Source: MWDF01 sp964577435
GTDB lineage: Bacteria > Bacillota > DTU025 > MWDF01
Length of the DNA: 11,661 bases
Reading direction: 5' to 3'
Assembly: GCA_964577435.1 (NCBI GenBank)
Contig: CAZNZD010000052.1
Coordinates: 1 to 11,661, forward strand
Numbering within the stretch: position 1 is the stretch's first letter; each line of letters opens with the position of its first letter. Made by a program: the position numbers and the translations under genes. This document shows, piece after piece, positions 6,640 to 11,661 of the stretch. A model generated the notes under the pieces. That model was not told the DNA's origin and did no database searches. It saw only the letters and a program-made list of their open reading frames with translations.

Positions 6640-7961
6640 CTTCAAGGCCGATAGTGGCGATTGTAGGAAGGCCGAACGTAGGCAAATCGGCCCTCTTCAA
6701 CAGGATCATCAGGAACAGGATGTCCATCGTGGAAAGCCAGCCGGGCGTAACCAGGGACCGCATCTACGCGGACGCGGAGTGGATGGGCGTCAATTTCGTG
6801 CTTGTGGACACGGGCGGAATCACAATGAGCGACGTAGACCCCCTCAACGAGAAGGTCAGAAGCCAGGCGGAGATGGCGGTAGAGCAGGCGACTGTCATTG
6901 TGTTCGTACTGGACTCCAAGTCCGGCCTTATGGGAGAGGACGAGGAGGTCGCGAATATCATAAGGCGAAGCGGCAAGCCATGCGTGCTGTGCATCAATAA
7001 GGTGGACGACCCGAGGCACATGGACTATTCATTCTGGTCCTTGGGCCTAGGAGAGCCGCTTCCTGTCACTGCCGCACACGGAACGGGAGTCGCCGAGCTT
7101 CTGGATGCCGTCGTGGATGCGATAAAGGCGCAGAGCCAGCAGGAACCCGACGAGGAGGCTGAGGAGACGAAGCCCATCAAGGTTGCCTTCGTGGGAAAAC
7201 CCAACGTGGGGAAGTCATCACTTGTGAACAAGTACCTGGGGTATGAGAGAAGCATAGTGAGCGACCTGCCGGGCACGACCCGCGACGCAATAGACACGGA
7301 TGCCATGATTGACGGAAAGGTCTATACCTTCATCGACACGGCCGGAATCAGAAGGAAGCCGAGGATCGACACCTCCGTGGAGTTCTACTCCGTAGTGAGG
7401 AGCATGTCCGCGATCGAAAGGTGCGACGTTGCGGTCATAGTGCTTGACGGGACCGAAGAGGTATCAGAGCAGGATGTCAGGATCGCAGGCTTCGCACATG
7501 AGGCGGGCAAGGCGGTCGTGGTCGCGGTGAACAAGTGGGATGCGATGGACAGGGAGGAGGGCTACTTCAGGGAGCTGACCGATAAGGTCAAGGAGAAGCT
7601 TTCATTCATGCCCTATGCGAGGATAATAATGGTCTCGGCAAAGCTCGGCAGGCACATGGGCGAGCTTCTAGCCGCGGTAGCCCAGGCCTATCAGGCGAAC
7701 AGAAGAAGGATCTCCACCAGCGAGATTAACAAGCTCCTAGAGGAGGCAGTATTAAGGTTCCCTCCGCCCGGCGAGAAGGGCAAGCAGCCGAAGCTGTACT
7801 ACATGTCCCAGGTGAGGGTTGAACCTCCCACATTCGTGCTTTTCACCAGCGCGCCTGAGCTTGTGCATTTCTCATACATGAGGTACCTGGAGAATCTCAT
7901 CAGGGAGGCATACGACTTCAACGGGACGCCGATTCTGATGCATCTGAGGAAGAGGAGCTGA
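6636..7961 (+). CDS. der: Ribosome-assembly GTPase Der (EngA)
   Basis: Essential GTPase with two tandem G domains that acts in 50S ribosomal subunit maturation in the cytoplasm. The 441 residues match the family. G domain 1 has GRPNVGKS (11-18), DTGG (58-61) and NKVD (121-124). An acidic linker (about 168-180) leads to G domain 2, with GKPNVGKS (187-194), DTAG (234-237) and NKWD (299-302). The C-terminal KH-like domain runs from about 355 to the end and includes FPPPGEKGKQPKLYY and the closing GTPILMHLRKRS. ATG at 6636 overlaps the upstream TGA by 3 bases, with GGAGGG at 6621-6626 nine bases upstream. All GTP-binding residues look intact. It is the central gene of the DUF512-der-plsY operon. 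Confidence 0.98.
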   Translation: MTSRPIVAIVGRPNVGKSALFNRIIRNRMSIVESQPGVTRDRIYADAEWMGVNFVLVDTGGITMSDVDPLNEKVRSQAEMAVEQATVIVFVLDSKSGLMGEDEEVANIIRRSGKPCVLCINKVDDPRHMDYSFWSLGLGEPLPVTAAHGTGVAELLDAVVDAIKAQSQQEPDEEAEETKPIKVAFVGKPNVGKSSLVNKYLGYERSIVSDLPGTTRDAIDTDAMIDGKVYTFIDTAGIRRKPRIDTSVEFYSVVRSMSAIERCDVAVIVLDGTEEVSEQDVRIAGFAHEAGKAVVVAVNKWDAMDREEGYFRELTDKVKEKLSFMPYARIIMVSAKLGRHMGELLAAVAQAYQANRRRISTSEINKLLEEAVLRFPPPGEKGKQPKLYYMSQVRVEPPTFVLFTSAPELVHFSYMRYLENLIREAYDFNGTPILMHLRKRS

Positions 7962-7965
7962 TCAA

Positions 7966-8580
7966 ATGGGAGCATTGTCCCTTGTCCTGGGATACCTTAT
8001 AGGCGCACTGCCTTTCGGGATAATCCTTACCAAGCTTGTCATCGGCATTGACATAAGGACCATAGGCTCAGGCGCAACAGGCGCCACCAATGTTACACGG
8101 GCATTAGGGGTAGGGTATGGCTTCCTTAATGCCGTGCTCGATGTATCAAAGGGCATGGTCCCAGTGCTGATTGCGCGCTACATGGGCTTAAGCCCTGCTT
8201 GGCAGGCTGGATCGGCCTTCTGTGCGGTCATCGGCCATAATTGGCCGGTCTACGCAGGCTTCAGGGGAGGAAAGGGAATCGCCACAAGCTTCGGAGCGCT
8301 GCTTGTGATAGAACCCAGATTTGCCTATATCATCCCATTATTTGTTATAATCATTGCAATAACCAGGATTAAATCCATAGCTTCCATTACGTCGGCACTG
8401 CTTCTGATACCTTTGGCATTCCTGCTGAAGGCACCTGCGGAAACCATAGTCCTGACAATAGCCATCAGCCTCTTTGCGGTGATCCGCCACAAGGCGAACA
8501 TACAGAGGTTGTTCGCAGGCAAGGAGAACAAGGTATCATACAGGCTGAAGCCCGACAAGTCCTTGAAGAAGGCGGAATAG
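7966..8580 (+). CDS. plsY: Acyl-phosphate:glycerol-3-phosphate acyltransferase PlsY
   Basis: Integral membrane enzyme that transfers an acyl group from acyl phosphate to glycerol 3-phosphate, making lysophosphatidic acid, the substrate of PlsC. The 204 residues match the family, with about five hydrophobic segments. The three conserved loops are visible: GSGATGATNVTRALG (35-49), GHNWPVYAGFRGGKGIATSFG (90-110, catalytic and phosphate-binding), and the C-terminal IRHKANIQRLFAGKENK. ATG 7966 has AGAGGAG at 7951-7957 eight bases upstream and starts 5 bases after the der stop. In many Firmicutes gpsA follows plsY; here an MgtC-family gene takes that place, so glycerol 3-phosphate supply must be encoded elsewhere. 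Confidence 0.96.
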   Translation: MGALSLVLGYLIGALPFGIILTKLVIGIDIRTIGSGATGATNVTRALGVGYGFLNAVLDVSKGMVPVLIARYMGLSPAWQAGSAFCAVIGHNWPVYAGFRGGKGIATSFGALLVIEPRFAYIIPLFVIIIAITRIKSIASITSALLLIPLAFLLKAPAETIVLTIAISLFAVIRHKANIQRLFAGKENKVSYRLKPDKSLKKAE

Positions 8581-8592
8581 GGGAGTGCTGCT

Positions 8593-9270
8593 ATGATCTT
8601 CGTTGCATGGAAGGATTTCTTCGTAGACGTCGCTTTGATGGTGCTGTCTACATTGCTGGGATCATTCATCGGATATGAGAGGGAAGTGCACGGGAAGTCT
8701 GCAGGCCTGAGGACTCATGCACTAGTCTCGGTGGGTGCCACGATTCTGACCATCGTCTCCGTCAGAGGCTTCGGCCCCTGGGAGGGCTTGAGGGACCCAG
8801 GCCGCATCGTAGGGCAGATGGTGGCTGGCATCGGTTTCTTAGGTGCAGGCACGATCCTAAGAGACGGACTGAACGTGAAGGGCCTGACGACTGCGGCAAG
8901 CCTATGGGCTACCTGCTTTATAGGGATAGCTGTCGGTACCGGACTGCTTCAGTATAGTGTGCTTGCGACCGTGCTTGTCGTCATTATACTCGGGCAGTTC
9001 AGCAAGATTGAGAAGATGCTTTCAGTGCGCACTACTTCCACCCTGAAGGTGCTCGCACTGGACAGGCCTGGCTTGCTTGGCGACATAGCAGCACTTATGG
9101 GCCAGAGTTCGATCAGCATAATGAAAAGCGAGATAACAAACGACATAGATTCAGGAATGGTGACCATAGAGCTCGAGCTCAGCAAGCAAAGGAAGGACCG
9201 CAAGGTATGCGATGCGGCGTTCGGGCTGAACGATATCCAAGGAGTCAAGAACTACGAGGTGCATGAGTAA
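8593..9270 (+). CDS. MgtC/SapB-family membrane protein with C-terminal ACT domain
   Basis: Inner-membrane protein, 225 residues. The N-terminal MgtC domain (about 1-140) has four or so membrane helices and the conserved motifs YEREVHGKSAGLRTHALV (28-45), GIGFLGAGTILRDG (79-92) and KGLTTAASLWAT (96-107). The C-terminal part (about 148-225) reads as an ACT-type ligand-binding domain, with the hallmark DRPGLLGDIAALM followed by SISIMKSEI. MgtC proteins are linked to Mg2+ limitation and to control of the F-ATP synthase in pathogens, but many environmental homologs have no known role. The ACT domain suggests control by a small ligand (inference). GGGGAG at 8580-8585 lies 7 bases before ATG 8593, right after the plsY stop. 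The 3' end overlaps or nearly touches surE, so the gene belongs to the der-plsY operon. Confidence 0.88.
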   Translation: MIFVAWKDFFVDVALMVLSTLLGSFIGYEREVHGKSAGLRTHALVSVGATILTIVSVRGFGPWEGLRDPGRIVGQMVAGIGFLGAGTILRDGLNVKGLTTAASLWATCFIGIAVGTGLLQYSVLATVLVVIILGQFSKIEKMLSVRTTSTLKVLALDRPGLLGDIAALMGQSSISIMKSEITNDIDSGMVTIELELSKQRKDRKVCDAAFGLNDIQGVKNYEVHE

Positions 9271-9277
9271 GAGGATT

Positions 9278-10048
9278 ATGAAGGTACTTGTTTCTAACGA
9301 TGACGGCATACATGCCCGCGGATTGGAGAACCTCTGCTCGGCATTGGACAGCATAGGCCTAGAAGTGCTGGTGTGCGCCCCCGACAGGGAAAGAAGCGCA
9401 GCCAGCCATGCTTTGACCATGTACACCCCGCTTAGGTGCCATGAGCTTGACAAGCATGGCCTCGATGCCGCAAGGGTCTGGTCTGTTGACGGGACTCCGG
9501 CTGATTGCGTAAAAGTGGCCTTGGAGCTTCTTCTAAAGGCTTCCCTTCCCGATTTCGTGGTGTCAGGAATTAACCGCGGGCCGAACCTTGGCACGGACAT
9601 CATGTACTCGGGAACGGTGGCAGCTGCAGCGGAAGGATGCCTTATGGGCATACGCTCAATGGCGATATCCTGCACTGCAAAGCGCAGCCCGGACTTTAAG
9701 GCTGCTTCAGGGTTTATCAAGGATCATTTCCTCAGCATCATGGGCAATGGCATCCCCTCTGGGACCATGGTGAATGTGAACGTCCCCCCGGATGCCCTTA
9801 TGGAGCATGGGAAATGCATATACCGTTATACCAAGGCTGGGACGATGAAGTACTCCGATGCCTTCGACGTAAGGAATGACCCAAGAGGCAGGCAGTATAT
9901 ATGGATGTCAGGGGAGCCGATGGATATAGACACTGATGACGACTACGATACAGTCACGGTAAGGAAGGGAATATGCTCGGTTACCCCCCTGCGCTTCGAT
10001 TTCACTGATACGGAATACTTGTCGAGATTGAATGGGCGAAAGAGATAA
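9278..10048 (+). CDS. surE: 5'/3'-nucleotidase SurE
   Basis: Cytosolic metal-dependent phosphatase that removes phosphate from 5'- and 3'-nucleoside monophosphates and, in E. coli, short polyphosphate; linked to stationary-phase survival. From ATG 9278 it has 256 residues, the family's usual size. Metal ligands are Asp8-Asp9 (SNDDGI), Ser40 (DRERSAASHA) and Asn99 (SGINRGPNLG). VDGTPADCVK and YSGTVAAAAEGCLMGI complete the signature. Two starts are possible: ATG 9263, overlapping the mgtC-like stop, and ATG 9278, which gives MKVLVSNDDG, the typical SurE N-terminus. Each has a purine-rich site only 3 bases upstream, so family alignment decides for 9278. It closes the DUF512-der-plsY-mgtC-surE operon and converges on the tRNA gene. 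No clear terminator follows. Confidence 0.94.
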   Translation: MKVLVSNDDGIHARGLENLCSALDSIGLEVLVCAPDRERSAASHALTMYTPLRCHELDKHGLDAARVWSVDGTPADCVKVALELLLKASLPDFVVSGINRGPNLGTDIMYSGTVAAAAEGCLMGIRSMAISCTAKRSPDFKAASGFIKDHFLSIMGNGIPSGTMVNVNVPPDALMEHGKCIYRYTKAGTMKYSDAFDVRNDPRGRQYIWMSGEPMDIDTDDDYDTVTVRKGICSVTPLRFDFTDTEYLSRLNGRKR

Positions 10049-10053
10049 GTTGT

Positions 10054-10069
10054 CGTAATAAATATTATG
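10054..10069. repeat. AT-rich inverted repeat between surE and tRNA-Trp
   Basis: CGTAATAAATATTATG is an imperfect inverted repeat: TAATA and TATTA arms around AA, extended by one G-T and one C-G pair. The loop is too small for a good RNA hairpin and there is no GC-rich stem, so it is a poor terminator on either strand. Read on the - strand it matches the palindrome at 11557-11572 at 13 of 16 positions. Confidence 0.3.
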
Positions 10070-10092
10070 TAAAATGTACTTGGCTAGAAAGA

Positions 10093-10168
10093 TGGCAGGG
10101 GAGACAGGACTTGAACCCGCAACCCTCGGTTTTGGAGACCGATGCTCTGCCAATTGAGCTACTCCCCT
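10093..10168 (-). tRNA. trnW: tRNA-Trp, anticodon CCA, with encoded 3' CCA
   Basis: The - strand folds into a full cloverleaf of 76 bases. The acceptor stem is AGGGGAG with CTCCCCT, followed by discriminator G and an encoded CCA (TGG at 10093-10095 on +). The D arm is GCTC/GAGC with loop AATTGGCA. The anticodon stem is TCGGT/ACCGA with loop CTCCAAA, so the anticodon is CCA and reads UGG (tryptophan). The T arm is GCGGG/CCTGT with two G-U pairs and loop TTCAAGT. It has its own promoter at 10197-10225. It stands alone rather than in the common secE-nusG neighbourhood and converges with surE. No clear terminator is seen past its 3' end. Confidence 0.97.
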
Positions 10169-10196
10169 GCGGCAACCATATGAGTTTGCAATAGTT

Positions 10197-10225
10197 ATTT
10201 TACCCAGTTAGAAGCCCGTTGTCAA
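10197..10225 (-). promoter_or_regulatory. Sigma-70-type promoter of tRNA-Trp
   Basis: On the - strand, a perfect -35 TTGACA (10220-10225) is followed by exactly 17 bases and TAAAAT (10197-10202), one mismatch from the -10 consensus. Transcription would begin near 10190, about 22 bases before the mature tRNA 5' end at 10168. This near-consensus strength is typical of stable RNA genes. Confidence 0.85.
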
Positions 10226-10236
10226 ATGATTTGGAC

Positions 10237-10262
10237 TATAAATAACCTCAGGAGGTAGGCAG
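10237..10262 (+). promoter_or_regulatory. Candidate -10 element and strong ribosome binding site of pduL
   Basis: AGGAGGT at 10250-10256 lies 6 bases before the pduL ATG and is one of the strongest ribosome binding sites in the window. TATAAA at 10237-10242 is a possible -10, but there is no good -35 at the right spacing (the TTGTCA at 10219-10224 is only 12 bases away). A -10 there would also leave a very short leader, so the promoter call is weak while the ribosome binding site is solid. Confidence 0.4.
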
Positions 10263-10844
10263 ATGTCAGACTTCAAAGTACCGGTAGGAATCTCCAACAG
10301 GCATCTTCATCTAAGCGAAGAGGACTTGGTTAAGCTCTTCGGCGAGGGATCATGCCTTACAGTCAAGAAACCGCTTTCGCAGAAGGGCCAGTACGCATGT
10401 GAGGAGCTGGTGACGCTGGTCGGACCCAAGGGTTCGATTACAAGTGTTAGAGTCCTGGGGCCCACGCGTAAGCAGACCCAGGTGGAGGTATCCAATACCG
10501 ATGCGCGCTCCTTGGGGATAGAAGCTCCGGTTCGCGATAGCGGCGACCTTAAGGGCAGCACCCCGATGAAGCTCGTCGGCCCCAAGGGTGAGATAAGCCT
10601 AGGCGAGGGATGCATCGTCGCGAAGAGGCACATCCACATGAATGAAGAGGATGCCACTAAGTTAGGGCTCAAGGACAAGCAGATTGTGAACGTCAAGGTC
10701 GATGGAAACAGGGGCCTGGTCTTCGATGAGGTGCTTGTTAGGGTTCATCCGACTTTCGTCCTGGAGATGCATCTGGACACTGATGAGGCGAATGCTTGCG
10801 GGCTAAAGAATGGTGACCAGGTGACCATAGTAGCGGAGATGTAA
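10263..10844 (+). CDS. pduL: Phosphate acyltransferase (phosphotransacylase), PduL family
   Basis: Zinc enzyme that interconverts acyl-CoA and acyl phosphate (acetyl or propionyl), the step before acetate kinase in ATP-forming fermentation. The 193 residues consist of the two PduL half-domains with almost no N-terminal extension, so no microcompartment-targeting peptide is visible and it is probably cytosolic, as in the PduL proteins of acetogens. Zinc ligands, matched to the Rhodopseudomonas palustris PduL structure: His14 and His16 (SNRHLHLS), Glu75 (QVEVSNTD), His123 and His125 (AKRHIHMN) and His170 (EMHLDT). The phosphate-binding Arg69 (GPTRKQ) is kept. ATG 10263 has AGGAGGT six bases upstream. 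It heads a small operon, its TAA overlapping the Nudix ATG by one base. No acetate kinase, shell-protein or CoA-aldehyde dehydrogenase gene is next to it. Confidence 0.95.
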   Translation: MSDFKVPVGISNRHLHLSEEDLVKLFGEGSCLTVKKPLSQKGQYACEELVTLVGPKGSITSVRVLGPTRKQTQVEVSNTDARSLGIEAPVRDSGDLKGSTPMKLVGPKGEISLGEGCIVAKRHIHMNEEDATKLGLKDKQIVNVKVDGNRGLVFDEVLVRVHPTFVLEMHLDTDEANACGLKNGDQVTIVAEM

Positions 10845-11293
10845 TGAGCCTCGTTAGGCTTGAGGGCCCCGATGTCGTCACCGAGCTGAACTTCGATGGG
10901 CCTGCGGTCACTGCCGCGGGCTCATCTTTGGTTATAGCCGAGCACTGCGGAAGGTTGCTCATGGTATATAGCAAAGCGAGGCTGGGCTGGGAGTTTCCTG
11001 GAGGTAAGGCGATAAATGGTGAGGAAGCTGAGGCATGTGCGCTAAGGGAGTTCTATGAGGAGACAGGGTTGCTTTTAGCAGGTTTGTCCCGCCTTTGCAC
11101 CTTCCAAGTCAAAAAGCCCGAAGAGCTGCATTCAGGTGTGATCTTCACAAGCTCAATTCTCAGCTTCACACCCAAGCTCAACAGCAATGAGATCCTCGGC
11201 ATCGGCCTGTTCAGAGAACATCCTGCTGGGATCTCCATCAAGGATGGCTATATCGAGCTGATGTTTGAAAGAATACTAAACGCACAGAGGTGA
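10844..11293 (+). CDS. Nudix hydrolase, YtkD/MutT-like
   Basis: Hydrolase of nucleoside diphosphates linked to another group, probably a nucleotide pool or housecleaning enzyme. The 149 residues hold a perfect Nudix box (Gx5Ex7REUxEExGU): Gly54, Glu60, Arg68-Glu69, Glu72-Glu73, Gly75. The preceding GWEFPGGK resembles Bacillus YtkD, a nucleoside triphosphatase, and the late LFREHP segment also fits loosely. The substrate cannot be read from sequence. ATG 10844 overlaps the pduL stop (TAATG), with GGAG at 10835-10838 five bases upstream. The overlap implies shared expression with pduL, but a functional link is unproven. Confidence 0.9.
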   Translation: MSLVRLEGPDVVTELNFDGPAVTAAGSSLVIAEHCGRLLMVYSKARLGWEFPGGKAINGEEAEACALREFYEETGLLLAGLSRLCTFQVKKPEELHSGVIFTSSILSFTPKLNSNEILGIGLFREHPAGISIKDGYIELMFERILNAQR

Positions 11294-11297
11294 TATC

Positions 11298-11510
11298 ATG
11301 CCAATATTCGAGTTCAGGTGCGAAGACTGCGGCAAGCTATTCGAGACACTTGCAAAGCGTGATGAAGTTGTAGAATGTCCAGACTGCAGGTCCAAGAACA
11401 CGAAGAAGCAACTTTCCAAGTTCGGCTTTGCATCGGGCGCAGGTTTCAGGTCTTCCGTGGGAAGCGGTGACTGTGGCAGCTGCAGCAGCACATCTTGCAC
11501 GCCCACTTGA
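11298..11510 (+). CDS. FmdB-family zinc ribbon protein
   Basis: Small zinc-binding protein of 70 residues. The N-terminal MPIFEFRCEDCGKLFE is the FmdB signature; Cys8, Cys11, Cys27 and Cys30 form the zinc ribbon. A Gly/Ser/Cys-rich tail (GSGDCGSCSSTSC) ends the protein, as is common in the family. FmdB was named as a putative regulator next to formamidase/amidase genes, but most homologs have no known role. GAGGTGAT at 11287-11294 overlaps the Nudix stop and places the ATG 3-7 bases downstream. It is the last gene of the pduL operon. Confidence 0.92.
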   Translation: MPIFEFRCEDCGKLFETLAKRDEVVECPDCRSKNTKKQLSKFGFASGAGFRSSVGSGDCGSCSSTSCTPT

Positions 11511-11523
11511 GGGCATTCTCACT

Positions 11524-11541
11524 AGGAGCTAGTTGGCTCCT
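11524..11541 (+). terminator. Weak hairpin after fmdB, possible terminator
   Basis: AGGAGC (11524-11529) pairs perfectly with GCTCCT (11536-11541) around a 6-base loop, 13 bases after the fmdB stop, followed by TTATATAT rather than a pure T-run. It is well placed to end the pduL operon but short. Confidence 0.5.
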
Positions 11542-11556
11542 TTATATATCGGTTAA

Positions 11557-11572
11557 CATAATGTGTATTATG
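11557..11572. repeat. Perfect AT-rich inverted repeat, possible operator
   Basis: CATAAT and ATTATG form a perfect 6-4-6 palindrome around GTGT in the last intergenic region. The right half contains TATTAT (11566-11571), which could be a -10 element, though no good -35 is seen. A direct repeat ACATTACATTAC follows at 11575-11586. The size and symmetry suit a dimeric regulator, but this is inferred from shape only. Confidence 0.35.
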
Positions 11573-11594
11573 CGACATTACATTACAAAGAGTG

Positions 11595-11612
11595 AGGAGG
11601 GCCTTCCCTCCT
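11595..11612. terminator. GC-rich hairpin, possible terminator
   Basis: AGGAGGG (11595-11601) pairs perfectly with CCCTCCT (11606-11612) around a CCTT loop, followed on the + strand by TTTCCC. The T-run is short, so this may be a terminator for the pduL operon, a protein-binding palindrome, or part of a reading frame on the - strand. On the - strand the bases after it are not T-rich. Confidence 0.4.
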
Positions 11613-11661
11613 TTCCCTTCGCTGTAACAATGATGGCTTATCTATCTTGTTGAAGTCAGAC

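Noticed and set aside
9151..9720. Long - strand open frame of 189 codons opposite mgtC-like and surE genes
   Set aside because: It spans the ends of two conserved genes and their junction without any motif of its own.
10049..10092. Possible terminator between surE and tRNA-Trp
   Set aside because: Only an AT-only inverted repeat with a 2-base loop is present; no GC-rich stem with a T-run was found on either strand.
11561..11655. Short + strand ORF of about 30 codons in the last intergenic region
   Set aside because: It has no ribosome binding site, starts inside the AT-rich palindrome, and its peptide shows no features.
1..11661. CRISPR array, insertion sequence, prophage or toxin-antitoxin system
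   Set aside because: No regularly spaced repeats, transposase, integrase or toxin-like small gene pair was found; nearly all DNA is accounted for by conserved housekeeping genes.

Overview
The window carries a compact set of bacterial housekeeping genes. All protein genes recognised with confidence are on the + strand; one tRNA gene is on the - strand. Intergenic gaps are short and several genes overlap by 1-20 bases. Codon use is GC-rich with heavy use of AGG (Arg), ATA (Ile) and AAG (Lys), and looks uniform across the window. The cmk-plsC-ispH/rpsA order, the IspH-S1 fusion, the DUF512-der-plsY order and the PduL phosphotransacylase point to an anaerobic Gram-positive-type bacterium, either Clostridia-like or a deep actinobacterial lineage. 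This placement is inferred from gene order and families; no rRNA or other marker in the window fixes it.

Region 1 (1-4244): an unidentified C-terminal fragment at the left edge is followed by cmk (CMP kinase), plsC (lysophosphatidic acid acyltransferase), a small transaldolase, and a fused IspH-ribosomal protein S1 gene. The last four are translationally coupled and look like one operon linking pyrimidine nucleotide, phospholipid, sugar-phosphate and isoprenoid metabolism with translation.

Region 2 (4245-5275): a membrane-anchored parvulin-type peptidyl-prolyl isomerase has its own good -10 element and ends at a strong intrinsic terminator. That terminator overlaps a competing hairpin, so it could act as an attenuator for the next operon.

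Region 3 (5296-10048): a PDZ-radical SAM-DUF512 protein of unknown function, der (ribosome-assembly GTPase), plsY (first acyl transfer of phospholipid synthesis), an MgtC-family membrane protein with a C-terminal ACT domain, and surE (nucleotidase) form a second tight operon. PlsY and PlsC catalyse successive steps to phosphatidic acid.

Region 4 (10049-11661): tRNA-Trp(CCA) lies on the - strand with a near-consensus promoter. It is divergent from a third small operon of pduL (acyl-CoA/acyl-phosphate conversion), a Nudix hydrolase and an FmdB-type zinc ribbon protein. The last 150 bases hold two hairpins and an AT-rich inverted repeat.

The window looks mostly like an ordinary core-genome region. 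I found no CRISPR array, insertion sequence, prophage or toxin/defence system. The points most worth a second look are the possible attenuator ahead of the DUF512-der operon, the uncharacterised DUF512 radical SAM protein, the MgtC-ACT protein, and two similar AT-rich palindromes flanking region 4.
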